Assembly (NCBI RefSeq): GCF_018784445.1
Contig: NZ_WQOH01000045.1
Span: 62,001-126,000, forward strand
Length of the DNA: 64,000 bases
From: Gemmiger formicilis
GTDB lineage: Bacteria > Bacillota > Clostridia > Oscillospirales > Ruminococcaceae
Direction of reading: 5' to 3'
Positions 11,414 through 20,451 of this stretch are shown piece by piece. The position numbers were made by a program, and so were the translations under genes. The notes below the pieces were generated by a model. It saw only the letters and a list, made by a program, of their open reading frames with translations, was not told the origin of the DNA and searched no databases. Position 1 is the stretch's first letter, and every line of letters starts with the position of its first letter.

Positions 11414-12073
11414 GTGGATTGGAATGTGATCGCACAATACCTGCCACTGTACAAAAAGGCCGCGTGGCTGACCCTGCGCCTTGGCCTGGCAGGCATCGTG
11501 ATCGCAATAGTCGTCGGGCTGGTCTGTGCGCTGGTCCAGTATTACAAGGTGCCTGTGCTGCGCCGCATCGTGGGGGCCTACATCGAGCTCAGCCGCAATA
11601 CGCCGTTGCTGGTGCAACTGTTTTTCATCTATTATGGCCTGCCGAAAATCGGCATCAAGACCAACGCCGAAATCTGCGGCATTGCGGGTCTGGCGTTCCT
11701 GGGCGGCAGCTACATGGCGGAGGCGTTCCGCAGCGGGTTGGAATCCATCGAGCCGATTCAGACCGAGAGCGCCATGAGCCTGGGCATGGACCACGCGCAG
11801 ACGATGCGCTACATTATCCTGCCGCAGGCTATGTCCATCAGTGTGCCGGCGTTCGTCGCCAACGTCATTTTCCTGTTGAAGGAGACCAGCGTGTTCAGCG
11901 CCATCAGCCTGATGGACCTGATGTTCACCGCGAAAGACCTCATCGGCCTGTACTACAAAACCACCGAGTGCCTGTTCCTGCTGGTGGTCTTTTACCTGCT
12001 GATTCTGCTGCCGGTGTCGCTGCTGGGCAGTTGGCTGGAAAGGAGGCTGCGCTATGCCGGATTTGGGGCTTAA
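11414..12073 (+). CDS. Amino-acid ABC transporter permease 1 (likely cysteine/cystine)
   Basis: A 219-residue inner-membrane permease of the HisM/HisQ family with about five hydrophobic helices. The cytoplasmic EAA loop that contacts the ATPase is visible as [22 protein letters not shown] near residues 119-140. It starts at GTG 11414, seven bases after AGGGGAG. Its end overlaps the next gene by 20 bases, so translation is probably coupled. Substrate assignment rests on the leader peptide and on the binding protein encoded last in the operon. Confidence 0.9.
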   Translation: MDWNVIAQYLPLYKKAAWLTLRLGLAGIVIAIVVGLVCALVQYYKVPVLRRIVGAYIELSRNTPLLVQLFFIYYGLPKIGIKTNAEICGIAGLAFLGGSYMAEAFRSGLESIEPIQTESAMSLGMDHAQTMRYIILPQAMSISVPAFVANVIFLLKETSVFSAISLMDLMFTAKDLIGLYYKTTECLFLLVVFYLLILLPVSLLGSWLERRLRYAGFGA

Positions 12074-12722
12074 CGTACTGTTCAAGGGCAAAAACGCGGC
12101 CCGCCTGCTGGGTGGCCTGTGGGTGGCCCTGCGCATCAGCCTGATTTCCGTCGTCATCAGCATCCCGCTGGGCATCCTGCTGGGCGTGCTGATGAGCGGC
12201 AAGAATCCTATCGTCAAAGCCATCCTGTGGGTATACCTCGAAATCATCCGCATCATGCCGCAGATGGTGCTGCTGTTCCTTGTGTTCTTTGGCACCACCC
12301 GCGCCTGGGGGTGGGATCTCTCGGGCGAGACAGCGTCCATCATCGTTTTTGTGCTGTGGGGCACAGCGGAGATGAGCGACCTCGTGCGCGGGGCGCTGAT
12401 CTCCATTCCCAAGCACCAATACGAGAGCAGCGAGGCGCTGGGCCTGACGAAGGGGCAGACCTACCTGTACATCATCATCCCGCAGACGGTGCGCCGCCTG
12501 ATCCCGCTGAGCATCAACCTTATCACCCGCATGATCAAAACCACCAGCCTGGTGCTGATGATCGGTGTCGTCGAGGTGTTGAAGGTCGCGCAGCAGATTA
12601 TTGAAGCCAACCGTATGTCCAGCCCGAACGCTGCGTTTGGCATCTACCTGGTGGTGTTCCTGCTGTATTTCCTGGCCTGCTGGCCCATCAGCCTGCTGGC
12701 ATCGTACTTAGAGAAAAAGTGA
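12054..12722 (+). CDS. Amino-acid ABC transporter permease 2 (likely cysteine/cystine)
   Basis: A 222-residue second permease of the same heterodimeric importer. The EAA loop ESSEALGLTKGQTYLYIIIP is near residues 122-142 and about five membrane helices are seen. It overlaps the first permease by 20 bases and is followed 12 bases later by the ATPase gene. Two non-identical permeases are typical of polar amino-acid importers. Identical neighbours and spacing support one transport complex. Confidence 0.9.
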   Translation: MPDLGLNVLFKGKNAARLLGGLWVALRISLISVVISIPLGILLGVLMSGKNPIVKAILWVYLEIIRIMPQMVLLFLVFFGTTRAWGWDLSGETASIIVFVLWGTAEMSDLVRGALISIPKHQYESSEALGLTKGQTYLYIIIPQTVRRLIPLSINLITRMIKTTSLVLMIGVVEVLKVAQQIIEANRMSSPNAAFGIYLVVFLLYFLACWPISLLASYLEKK

Positions 12723-12734
12723 AGGTAAAAAACC

Positions 12735-13484
12735 ATGGCAGAACCAATTTTGACTGTGGAGCATCTTGTCAAGGGCTATGGTGAAAATACCGTGCTGGAC
12801 GATGTCAGCCTGGCTGTCCGCCCCGGTGAAGTCATTGTGGTCGTCGGCCCCAGCGGCTGCGGAAAAAGTACGCTGCTGCGGTGCATCAACGCCCTGGAAC
12901 CTACCCAGAGCGGCCGCGTGCGGCTGGGCAACGAGACGGTTGCCTACGGCGGCAAGGGACTTACCAGCCTGCGGCAGCGCATTGGCATGGTGTTCCAAAG
13001 CTATGAACTGTTCCCGCACCTGACTGTGCTGGACAACGTGATGCTGGCCCCCAAAAAGGTGGCCAAGCGCCCGAAAGCCGAGGCGCAGCAGGAGGCCGAG
13101 GCCCTGCTGGACCGCGTAGGTCTGCTGGGCAAGGCCAAGAGCTACCCGCGTGAGCTGTCCGGCGGCCAGAAGCAGCGCGTCGCCATTGTCCGTGCGCTGG
13201 CTATGCACCCCGAGATTTTGCTGTTCGACGAGGTGACGGCCGCCCTGGACCCCGAGATGGTTCGCGAGGTGCTGGACGTCATGTTGGATCTTGCGAAGCA
13301 GGGCCGCACGATGATCATTGTCACCCACGAAATGCAGTTTGCCCGCGCGATCGCCGACCGGGTCATCTTCCTGGACGGCGGCAAAATTGTAGAGGAAGGC
13401 ACGCCGGAGGAGTTCTTCGACCACCCCAAGACCGAGCGCGCCCAGAAGTTCTTGCGGACCTTCACGTTTGACAGCGTGAAGTGA
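12735..13484 (+). CDS. Amino-acid ABC transporter ATP-binding protein (GlnQ type)
   Basis: A 249-residue ATPase that powers the importer from the cytoplasmic side. Walker A GPSGCGKS is at residues 39-46, the signature LSGGQKQ at 141-147, Walker B with DEVTAALD at about 165-172, and the switch histidine in VTHEM. Length is that of the GlnQ/HisP family. It is placed between the permeases and the binding protein in a standard four-gene importer operon. Confidence 0.93.
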   Translation: MAEPILTVEHLVKGYGENTVLDDVSLAVRPGEVIVVVGPSGCGKSTLLRCINALEPTQSGRVRLGNETVAYGGKGLTSLRQRIGMVFQSYELFPHLTVLDNVMLAPKKVAKRPKAEAQQEAEALLDRVGLLGKAKSYPRELSGGQKQRVAIVRALAMHPEILLFDEVTAALDPEMVREVLDVMLDLAKQGRTMIIVTHEMQFARAIADRVIFLDGGKIVEEGTPEEFFDHPKTERAQKFLRTFTFDSVK

Positions 13485-13492
13485 AAATCGTT

Positions 13493-13520
13493 GTAGGGCG
13501 GGGTACTCTCACCCCGCCGC
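13493..13520. repeat. Short GTAG-type palindrome inside the transporter operon (A3)
   Basis: GTAGGGCGGGG and ACCCCGCC form a hairpin between the ATPase and binding-protein genes. It resembles a half unit of the window's repeat family and could stabilise or separate the mRNA segments. Confidence 0.55.
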
Positions 13521-13562
13521 ATATAGAGGAAAGTATATAAAGGTTAAAAGGAGTGTACCATC

Positions 13563-14438
13563 ATGAAAAAGTTTACCAAAGTGACCGCTGCGGCATTGGC
13601 CGCGACCCTCAGCCTGTCCCTGGCCGCCTGCGGCAGCAGCGCCAGCACCGATGCAGCCTCCACCGCATCCGCTGACGGCGCTGTCTACCGCACGCTGGAC
13701 GAGATCAAGGCCGACGGCACCATCAACATCGGCGTTTTCTCCGACAAGAACCCGTTCGGCTACGTTGACGAGAACGGCGAGTATCAGGGCTACGACATCT
13801 ACTTCGGCAACCGCCTGGCCGAGGATCTCGGCGTCAAGGTCAACTACGTCTCCACCGAGGCCGCCAACCGCATTGAGTACCTGCAGACCGGCAAGGTGGA
13901 CGTCATCCTGGCAAACTTCACCGTCACGCCGGAGCGTGCCGAGGAAGTGGATTTTGCGCTGCCCTACATGAATGTCGCGCTGGGCGTTGTCTCCCCGGAT
14001 TCCAGCGTCGTCACCACGCTGGACAACTGGAACGCCGATGACCAGATGATCGTCATTTCCGGCACCACCGCCGAGACCTATCTGACCCAGAACTACCCCG
14101 ACATCCCGCTGCAGAAGTACGATTCCTACGCCACCGCCAAGAGCGCCCTGGAGAACGGCGGCGTGGCCTGGGCCAACGATAACACCGAGGTCATCGCCTT
14201 CGCAAAGCAGAACCCCGGCTACAACGTCGGCATCCCCTCTCTGGGCAGCCAGGATACCATCGCCCCGGCCGTCAGCAAGGGCAATGAGACGCTGCTGAAC
14301 GCCATCAACGACGAAATCAAGGCCCTGGGAGAGGAAAACTTCTTCCACAAGGACTATGAGGCTACACTCGTTGACACCTATGGCACCGACTACGAGAGCA
14401 GCCTTGTTGTCGAGGGCGGCGTGACGAGCGCCAACTAA
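13563..14438 (+). CDS. Amino-acid-binding lipoprotein, CjaA-like (likely cysteine)
   Basis: A 291-residue extracytoplasmic solute-binding protein. It has a lipoprotein signal with lipobox LAAC (C23) followed by a Ser/Ala/Thr-rich linker. The mature part has the SBP family 3 pattern: GVFSDKNPFGYVDENG near residue 56, then GYDI, then EAANRIEYLQTGKVDVILAN and TPERAEEVDFALPYM. From memory, this run is strikingly like Campylobacter CjaA, a structurally characterised cysteine-binding protein. With the Cys-rich leader upstream, cysteine or cystine is the best substrate guess. The start follows AAAGGAG. Confidence 0.85.
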   Translation: MKKFTKVTAAALAATLSLSLAACGSSASTDAASTASADGAVYRTLDEIKADGTINIGVFSDKNPFGYVDENGEYQGYDIYFGNRLAEDLGVKVNYVSTEAANRIEYLQTGKVDVILANFTVTPERAEEVDFALPYMNVALGVVSPDSSVVTTLDNWNADDQMIVISGTTAETYLTQNYPDIPLQKYDSYATAKSALENGGVAWANDNTEVIAFAKQNPGYNVGIPSLGSQDTIAPAVSKGNETLLNAINDEIKALGEENFFHKDYEATLVDTYGTDYESSLVVEGGVTSAN

Positions 14439-14440
14439 AT

Positions 14441-14640
14441 AAGGCTTCTCCCTTGGGAGAAGCTGTCCGCGAAGCGGACTGATGAGGAGCGGGCTTGCCA
14501 GGCAACCTTTGAATGGGATGCAGCCGCAAGCTCGCCCCTCATCCGGCCCTGCGGGGCCACCTTCAGTCTACGCGCTAAGAGCCGCCTACGGCGGTTGCGC
14601 TCCGACACGCGCCTGCGGGCGCAGCCCCAAGGGGGAAGGC
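14441..14640. repeat. Intergenic repeat, family B (B1)
   Basis: Begins with an inverted GGCTTCTCCC/GGGAGAAGC hairpin, then CTGTCCGCGAAGCGGACTGA and TGAGG, later CCTCATCCGGCCCT. Shares these blocks with 56974-57114 and, inverted, with 59963-60094. Confidence 0.75.
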
Positions 14641-14646
14641 ATAAAG

Positions 14647-14681
14647 AAAAGCGGCAGACTATGCACGGTCTGCCGCTTTTT
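14647..14681. terminator. Bidirectional terminator after the transporter operon
   Basis: AAAGCGGCAGAC pairs with GTCTGCCGCTTT, with A-rich left and T-rich right flanks. It lies between convergent genes. Confidence 0.85.
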
Positions 14682-14690
14682 CTATACAGG

Positions 14691-15665
14691 CTATTCTACC
14701 CCAAATTCAGCCCTTACGCGGGCCAGCATCTCCCGCTGGGCGTTGGCCTCGGTGTCGTTGTCCACGCTGCCAAAGGCACGCTGGGCGGCGCTGCCGGGGC
14801 CGGTGGAGCCGTACTCGCCGAAGCGGGCGGTCTTTTCGTTCTCGGGGTCACGCCAGTTGTCCCAGCCGTCGGTGCAGACTTCGTCGCTCAACACGCAGTC
14901 CAGCCAGTAGCAGGCCGCGTCAGCCCGCCAGGGACGGCCCAGATAGACGCTGCCGGGCGCGGCGCTGCCCTGTACGGTACAGTTCACAAACAGGTAGCCG
15001 GGCTTGCCAGCGGGCGTGCTGGGGGCTGTGATGTAGCAGGTGCCGGTGGCGTGGTGCCACGGCTCAATGCGGCAGCGGTCAAACACCGCGTTCGCGCCGC
15101 CGAAGATAAAGTCAATGTTGCCACGGATCGTGCAGTTCTTGTAATACTGCACGGTGTCCAGCCGGGGCGCGTTTTCCCGCGGGCCGCGGAAGCCGTGTTC
15201 CTCCCGCTCTTTCAGGGGCAGGGGAGCAGTGAACAATGTATCCTGGTTGCCGTAAAGGTTCACGTCCTCCATCAGCACGCGGCTGGCGTCGGCGTAGACA
15301 GCCAGCGCCTGCCCTGCCTTTGCACCATCCCCGGCGTTGTTCTGCACGGTCAGGTTGCGCACAACGGCCCTGCCGCCGCCCAGAAACAGCGTTTCACTGC
15401 GGAAGGTTCCGGTCTTACTCTCGCCCGGCCAGGGGTCACGGCCGCCCACAGAGGCTGTGAGTACGGTCGCATTGCGGTATTCGCCCTCGATGATATAGTC
15501 GGCCAGTTCAATAAAGGGCCGTTCCTCATAGATGCCGTGCTTGATGTAGAACCGTACCGGCTCATTGGGCGTATCGGCACAGGCGGCCACGGCGTCGGTC
15601 AGCGTGCGGTAATCGCCGGTGCCACCATCGTCCACTACCAGTGTTTTTCTCTGAATGTCAGCCAT
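14691..15665 (-). CDS. Pectinesterase (carbohydrate esterase family 8), intracellular
   Basis: A 324-residue right-handed beta-helix esterase that removes methyl groups from galacturonan. Active-site signatures are present: YGNQDTLF (D142), GNIDFIFG (D185) and YLGRPW (R245), matching the two Asp and one Arg of pectin methylesterases. No signal peptide is visible, so it probably acts on imported oligosaccharides. The ATG at 15665 is preferred over an upstream TTG because AAAGGA precedes it; it overlaps the stop of the previous gene (TGATG), implying translational coupling. Last gene of the pectin operon. Confidence 0.92.
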   Translation of the reverse strand: MADIQRKTLVVDDGGTGDYRTLTDAVAACADTPNEPVRFYIKHGIYEERPFIELADYIIEGEYRNATVLTASVGGRDPWPGESKTGTFRSETLFLGGGRAVVRNLTVQNNAGDGAKAGQALAVYADASRVLMEDVNLYGNQDTLFTAPLPLKEREEHGFRGPRENAPRLDTVQYYKNCTIRGNIDFIFGGANAVFDRCRIEPWHHATGTCYITAPSTPAGKPGYLFVNCTVQGSAAPGSVYLGRPWRADAACYWLDCVLSDEVCTDGWDNWRDPENEKTARFGEYGSTGPGSAAQRAFGSVDNDTEANAQREMLARVRAEFGVE

Positions 15666-16492
15666 CAAAAGAATCCTTTCATAAATGCAATGTCGCTAGC
15701 CGCGCGGGCGGGTACGGCCTCTTCGCGCAGCACCGGCAGGGTGGCCTGGGGCAGTTGGCGCAGCATGGCGAAGGCCCCGGCGTAGTCGGTGCGGCTTTCT
15801 TCCAGGCTCGTGTGCAGCAGGCCGCCCTCGGCGTCAAACGCCTGGCCTTTGAAGTGTACGGCGACGATTTCCTCGCCCAGCAGCTCACCCATGTCGTTCC
15901 AGATGCGTGCCTGATCGTGCACGTTCTCGGCGTTGACAAGGTTGCTCATGTCAAAGATGACTTTCAGGTTCGGGCTGCGCATCGTGTCCAGAATGTGCCG
16001 CGTGGCGGCGGGGGAGTTCATGCTGTGCAGCGTCACAGGCTCAATGCCCACCGTGACGCCCAGTTCCTCCGCCGTGGGCAGAATCTCAGCCAGGCTGCGG
16101 CAAAGCAGTTCCTGGGCTTCCTCGCGGGTCGTACCGGCGGGCTGCTTGGACATGGCGGTCGTCTCCGTGCCAATGCACCCGGCCCCCAGCGCCTTGCAGA
16201 CGGCCAGCTGGCTCTTGAAATCTGCCGCGTTCTGCAAGCGACTCTCATCGTTGATGGCAAGCTCCACATAGGTGCCCAGCACGGCCACCTGGATGCTGTG
16301 TGCTTTCTCGGCGGCAATAGTGTCGGCCACCAGCGCGTCGGTCACGTCGGCATAGCTCTTGACTGTTGGCACGCACTTTTTGTAGGCCAGCTGTACGGCG
16401 GCAAACCCGTCGGCAGAGACCTTGGCAAACAGTTCGTCGGGCGTGCCCTTGCCGTAGTCATGCAGGCGGGCACCCACGATAAATTTCGGCAT
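15665..16492 (-). CDS. Sugar phosphate isomerase/epimerase-like TIM-barrel protein
   Basis: A 275-residue protein of the xylose-isomerase-like TIM-barrel superfamily. Conserved metal and substrate positions are suggested by GIEPVTLHSM (E of a metal site near residue 150), VIFDMSNLVN and VAVHFKGQ (His near 215). The exact reaction cannot be read from sequence. Its place between GH105 and pectinesterase suggests it rearranges a uronic acid or related sugar released from pectin. No signal peptide. It starts 12 bases after the GH105 stop and its stop overlaps the pectinesterase start. Confidence 0.8.
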   Translation of the reverse strand: MPKFIVGARLHDYGKGTPDELFAKVSADGFAAVQLAYKKCVPTVKSYADVTDALVADTIAAEKAHSIQVAVLGTYVELAINDESRLQNAADFKSQLAVCKALGAGCIGTETTAMSKQPAGTTREEAQELLCRSLAEILPTAEELGVTVGIEPVTLHSMNSPAATRHILDTMRSPNLKVIFDMSNLVNAENVHDQARIWNDMGELLGEEIVAVHFKGQAFDAEGGLLHTSLEESRTDYAGAFAMLRQLPQATLPVLREEAVPARAASDIAFMKGFF

Positions 16493-16504
16493 ACAAACCC
16501 CTCC

Positions 16505-17656
16505 TTACTGCTTTTGGGCGGCCAGGATCTCCGTGTAGGCCAGCAGCAGCGGGCCTACGCCCTTGGCGTCGTTTTCCACGATCGGCTCACTGAAATAGTA
16601 GGCCAGGCTGCCGTCACGGCGGGTCGCACCGCCAAGACCTGCCACCAGGCAGATCCCGCTCAACTGCAGCGCACCGTCCGCGCCCACGCCCAGGTGGCGG
16701 TCACAGGTGCCGTAGAAGGCCTTCTCACCGTAGGCGGCATAGCGCTTAGGCAGGTAGCCCAGCCGCACGCCCTTGAGCACCGCGTAGGCAAACAGCGCAC
16801 TGCCGGAGGTCTCCAGGTAGTTGCCCTCGACGCCGGCCTTGTCAATGACCTGCCAGAACATACCGCTCTCGGCGTCCTGGAACGCGATCATCGCATCCAC
16901 GGCGTCCTTCAGCATCGACATGATGGCGCGATACTCGTAGTACAGCATTTCGTCCATGCGTTCCAGCACATCCACCATCGCCACCAGAAACCACCCCATG
17001 GCGCGCAGCCAGAAGTTGGCGCTGCAGCCGGTGACGGGGTCGGCCCAGTACATTTCGCGGCTCTCGTCGTAGCCGTGGTAGTACAGGCCGGTCTTGGAAT
17101 CCTTCATGTGCTTCTGGATGTTCATGAACTGCTTGTAGCTGTCAATGCAGCCGTGCATCCCGTTGCAGCGGGTCTCGTACTCCATGTAGAAGGGTTGGGC
17201 CATGTAGGTGCCGTCCAGCCAGACCTGGTTAGGGTAGATTTTTTTGTGCCAGAAGTTGCCTTCCTTGGTGCGGGGCTGGGTCTCCAACTGGCCGCGTATC
17301 GTTTCAATCGCGTCGCGGTAGCGCTGGTCGCCGGTCAGGTCGTAGAGGGTAAACAGGTTCTTGCCCTGATTAACATTGTCCAGGTTGTATTCCTCAGGGT
17401 CATAGGTCTCAATGACGCCGTGATCCTTGACGAAGTAATCGAGAAAATTCTTGGAGAAGGTCAAAAACTTCTCGTCACCGGTGGTCTTGTACAGGCTCAG
17501 GCAGGCGGTGATCATGCAGCCGTCGATGTAGTTCCACTTATTGGGCTTGCCGCTGCGCACTTTTTCAATGTTCCACAGCGGGGCCTCGGCGGTGGAACCG
17601 GCAATCAGGTAGTCCACATAATGGCCCAGGGTGGACAGGATTTCTTCGTGGGTCAT
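16505..17656 (-). CDS. Unsaturated rhamnogalacturonyl hydrolase, GH88/GH105 family
   Basis: A 383-residue alpha/alpha-barrel hydrolase of the YteR/YesR type. It removes the unsaturated uronic acid left at the end of pectic oligosaccharides by lyases. Family segments include YIDGCM, VWLDGTYMAQPFY near residues 144-156 (a candidate acid/base Asp in WLDG), and NFWLRAMGWFLVAMVDVL. No signal peptide, so cytoplasmic. It starts 3 bases after the GH28 stop, in the same operon. GH88 and GH105 are hard to separate by eye; GH105 fits the pectin context. Confidence 0.88.
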   Translation of the reverse strand: MTHEEILSTLGHYVDYLIAGSTAEAPLWNIEKVRSGKPNKWNYIDGCMITACLSLYKTTGDEKFLTFSKNFLDYFVKDHGVIETYDPEEYNLDNVNQGKNLFTLYDLTGDQRYRDAIETIRGQLETQPRTKEGNFWHKKIYPNQVWLDGTYMAQPFYMEYETRCNGMHGCIDSYKQFMNIQKHMKDSKTGLYYHGYDESREMYWADPVTGCSANFWLRAMGWFLVAMVDVLERMDEMLYYEYRAIMSMLKDAVDAMIAFQDAESGMFWQVIDKAGVEGNYLETSGSALFAYAVLKGVRLGYLPKRYAAYGEKAFYGTCDRHLGVGADGALQLSGICLVAGLGGATRRDGSLAYYFSEPIVENDAKGVGPLLLAYTEILAAQKQ

Positions 17657-17659
17657 GGC

Positions 17660-19213
17660 TTAGTCCTCCTCATAGCTGTCTACGTGGGTGAACTGCAGGC
17701 GCTCGCCCTCGTAGCCGGTGATTTCAACGTTGTGCAGCTCGATCTTGCGCACATTTTCGGCGTGGATGCCCACCTTGCAGCTGGCATCCGCACCGCACAT
17801 CATGGCAGCCTGGCCCGCCTTGGCGTCGGGCGCAAAGCTGATTTTCACATTGCGCATCTTTACGCCGCCGATGGGCTGCTCCGGCAGGCCGCTGAACCAG
17901 CAGCCCGCGTACTGGGCATCGGTGGCAGTGATGTTCTCCATTTCCAGCGTGCCCAGTGTCGGGGTCATCTCATCCACCGGCAGCGGGTCGTGGGTCTGTA
18001 CATAGTCGCTGCGGCCGTCCGGGTCGCAAAAATAGAACATATTGATGACAAAGGGCGTCAGCACGCCGTCCATAACGACGTCGCGGAACACCAGCCCGTC
18101 AATGACGGCATACTTGCCGCGCCCACGGCGGGTCTTGACGCGCAGGCCGCGGTCAGTGTGATCCATCAGGCACTGGGTAACGGTGACATTCTTGACGCCG
18201 CCGCTCATCTCACTGCCGATGACCAGGCCGCCGTGGCCGCGGCTCAGGCAGCAGTTGCGGATGACAACATTCTCGCAGGGGATATGGCGCTTCATCCCTA
18301 AGAACAGCTTGCTGGATTTCAGCGCAATGCAGTCGTCGCCCACATGGATATGGTTGCCGATGATATTGACATTCTTGCAGCTCTCTGGGTCGATGCCGTC
18401 GGTGTTGGGGCTGTTGGAACTGTTGCGGATGCGGATGTTCAGAATGTCCACATTCTCCGAGTAGGTCGGGTGGATGGTCCAAGAGTAGCTGTTGCAGACC
18501 TGCACACCGTGCAGCACCACGTTTTTGGCGCCGTTTGTAAAGAACAGACGGGGGCGGTAGGCAATATTCTTCTTCTTCGGGTTCTGGTACCAGTCGCCGT
18601 TCTGGGCGTTGGCGTCAATCGTGCCCTCGCCGGTGATGGTCACATTCTCGGCGTTGATGACATTGATAAGCCCCGCAAAGCTGTCCAGGGGGTTGCCCTC
18701 CCACAGGGCCAGGTAGTGCTCGTCCCTTTCGTTGTGGCAGGGGAGGACACCGGGCAAAATCGGATAGTCGGTGCGCTTGGTGCCGCCCAGCAGCGTGCAG
18801 CCTTTTTCGAGGTAGAGCGTTGTGTTGCTCTGCAAAAACAGGCTCTGGGTGCGGTAAGTACCGGCGGGCACATAGACCGTGCCGCCGGCTGGGCAGGTGG
18901 ACAGCGCCGCCTGCAATTTGGCAGTGTTGTCGGTCACGCCGTCCGCCACCAGGCCGCAGCGGCTGGCATCCACAAAGAAGCTCTCCTCAGCGGTGGTAAA
19001 TTCCAGCGTATCGGTCACACCGTCGAGGGTGACGGCTACCGTGTAGCTGCGGCCCGGCTCCAGGGAGTAGAGCGAGAAAACGTTGGTGTCACCATCATAG
19101 ACAGCATCACCATCCAGGGCAACCGTGTAAGGGGCCGGTGCGCGGTAGCAGCCGGAATTGACCAACTCAAATACCGCACTGCGCGCCATAGAACGTACAA
19201 GCGTGATTTTCAT
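17660..19213 (-). CDS. Polygalacturonase, GH28 family, intracellular
   Basis: A 517-residue glycoside hydrolase that hydrolyses alpha-1,4-galacturonan. The GH28 signatures occur in order: NTDGID (residues 270-275), GDDCIALKS and GHGGLVIGS, carrying the three catalytic Asp residues. A fibronectin-III-like or beta domain of about 85 residues precedes the pectate-lyase-type beta helix. I place the start at MKITLVRS (19213), preceded by TTGGGGG; the frame stays open upstream but has no ribosome site. No signal peptide is seen. First gene of the four-gene pectin operon, divergent from an AraC regulator. Confidence 0.93.
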   Translation of the reverse strand: MKITLVRSMARSAVFELVNSGCYRAPAPYTVALDGDAVYDGDTNVFSLYSLEPGRSYTVAVTLDGVTDTLEFTTAEESFFVDASRCGLVADGVTDNTAKLQAALSTCPAGGTVYVPAGTYRTQSLFLQSNTTLYLEKGCTLLGGTKRTDYPILPGVLPCHNERDEHYLALWEGNPLDSFAGLINVINAENVTITGEGTIDANAQNGDWYQNPKKKNIAYRPRLFFTNGAKNVVLHGVQVCNSYSWTIHPTYSENVDILNIRIRNSSNSPNTDGIDPESCKNVNIIGNHIHVGDDCIALKSSKLFLGMKRHIPCENVVIRNCCLSRGHGGLVIGSEMSGGVKNVTVTQCLMDHTDRGLRVKTRRGRGKYAVIDGLVFRDVVMDGVLTPFVINMFYFCDPDGRSDYVQTHDPLPVDEMTPTLGTLEMENITATDAQYAGCWFSGLPEQPIGGVKMRNVKISFAPDAKAGQAAMMCGADASCKVGIHAENVRKIELHNVEITGYEGERLQFTHVDSYEED

Positions 19214-19239
19214 GTGAAAACCCCCAAATAATAAAAATT

Positions 19240-19267
19240 TGTATAAAAATAGTTTGAAAAACAGCAA
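19240..19267 (-). promoter_or_regulatory. Candidate promoter of the pectin operon
   Basis: On the minus strand TTGCTG is followed after 16 bases by TATACA, 27 bases before the GH28 start. It lies back-to-back with the AraC promoter in an AT-rich gap. Confidence 0.45.
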
Positions 19268-19282
19268 AAATTGTGCTATTCT
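19254..19282 (+). promoter_or_regulatory. Promoter of the AraC-family regulator
   Basis: TTGAAA (19254-19259), 17 bases, then TATTCT (19277-19282) with an extended TGC before it. It overlaps the divergent operon's -35 region. Confidence 0.5.
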
Positions 19283-19344
19283 AGTAAATAGAACAAGAAC
19301 CAATCGCCGGGCGCATGGCACCGCGGCAGCAAGGAGCAAGCGTT

Positions 19345-20208
19345 ATGGTTTCGGAATATGTCTACTCGCCCCATGTGGACTTTTTTATTGACCACGTTGA
19401 CCGCGATACCGGCTACGAGATGCCCAGTTTCCACATCCACCATAAGTATGAGATTTACTATGAGATTGAGGGCAGCCGCCGCTATTTTATCGAGGATGCC
19501 GCCTACATCGTCAACGCAGGCTGTGTTGTGCTGATTGGCGAGAACCAGATTCACAAGACTGCCTCGCTGGGGGACACGGCCTCCAGCCGCATTGTTGCGA
19601 ACTTCAGCCGGGAATACCTGGGCAAAATCACCGACATATTCCCGGAGGTGGATTTCTTCTCGTTCTTGAGCGAAGAGCACAACCATCTGCTCTCCAACAT
19701 CACGGTCAAGCAGCAGAACCATATTCACAATCTATTGCAGCAGCTGCTGGCTTTGCAGGAAGAAACCTCCCCGGAGTCCGACGCCATGCGCAAAATGCTG
19801 TTGGCCACGCTTTTGCTGGAACTCAAGGATCTCTGCCGCCAGCAGCAGGAGCAGGGCGGCGAGAACGGCCGCGTCAGCAACCATATCGTGGACCAAATTC
19901 AAGCCTACATCGCCGAGCATTACGCCGAGAAGCTGACCCTGACCGGCATTGCCAGCCAGTTCTATATCAGCCCCTACTACCTGAGCAGACTCTTCAAAAA
20001 GTCCATCAACCTGAGTCTGATCGAGTATATCAACGGCGTGCGTATCAAGGCGGCGCAGAATCTCATCGAGAAATCGAACGAGAGCATTTCCGACATTGCG
20101 GAAAAGACCGGCTTTATGACCACCGCCCATTTCCGCCGTGTGTTCAAGGATGCCACGGGTCTGTCCCCGCAGCAGTACCGGCAGTATTATAAGAGAGTGA
20201 ATAAGTAA
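19345..20208 (+). CDS. AraC-family transcriptional regulator
   Basis: A 287-residue regulator with an N-terminal cupin-like sensing domain (HIHHKYEIYYEIEG near residue 30) and a C-terminal pair of helix-turn-helix motifs (about residues 185-285, including SQFYISPYYLSRLFKKS and ISDIAEKTGFMTTAHFRRVFK). The ATG at 19345 is preferred over 19315 because AAGGAG lies 8 bases before it. It sits between the pectin enzyme operon and the sugar importer, so it probably activates both in response to a pectic sugar. Confidence 0.9.
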   Translation: MVSEYVYSPHVDFFIDHVDRDTGYEMPSFHIHHKYEIYYEIEGSRRYFIEDAAYIVNAGCVVLIGENQIHKTASLGDTASSRIVANFSREYLGKITDIFPEVDFFSFLSEEHNHLLSNITVKQQNHIHNLLQQLLALQEETSPESDAMRKMLLATLLLELKDLCRQQQEQGGENGRVSNHIVDQIQAYIAEHYAEKLTLTGIASQFYISPYYLSRLFKKSINLSLIEYINGVRIKAAQNLIEKSNESISDIAEKTGFMTTAHFRRVFKDATGLSPQQYRQYYKRVNK

Positions 20209-20220
20209 GGTTTGAAACAT

Positions 20221-20249
20221 CCGCCGCCCTGATATGGGGCGGCCTTTTT
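20221..20249 (+). terminator. Intrinsic terminator of the AraC regulator gene
   Basis: CCGCCC pairs with GGGCGG, followed by CCTTTTTG, beginning 13 bases after the stop. Confidence 0.75.
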
Positions 20250-20261
20250 GTTTGCACCGTT

Positions 20262-20315
20262 GCAGGGGCGGATGCCTGCATCCGCCCGCGGGGCGCTGGG
20301 GACGCCGTCCCCTGC
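20262..20315. repeat. Inverted unit, short class, GCAGGGG ends (A4)
   Basis: Begins GCAGGGGCGGATGCC and ends GTCCCCTGC, so TAG is replaced by CAG at both ends. Same architecture as the 47431-47482 unit. Confidence 0.65.
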
Positions 20316-20363
20316 AAATCTATCAGTAAAACTCCGTCCCCCTGGCAGGGGAGGGGAGTGTCA

Positions 20364-20414
20364 TTTTCAAAAGAAAGGCTGCCCCGTACCCCCTGGTTGT
20401 GGTGCGGGGCAGCC
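20364..20414 (-). terminator. Terminator of the sugar ABC importer operon
   Basis: GGCTGCCCC pairs with GGGGCAGCC; on the minus strand it is followed by a T-rich tract. It lies 38 bases beyond the last permease stop. Confidence 0.75.
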
Positions 20415-20451
20415 GTGGTTTAAGTGGGTTTTCGGGCTGCCAAAATGGCGA

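Noticed and set aside
14441-14490. CTGATGAGG in the family B repeats resembles the hammerhead ribozyme core.
   Set aside because: The matching GAAA segment and the three-stem arrangement are absent in all copies; the similarity is limited to a few bases.
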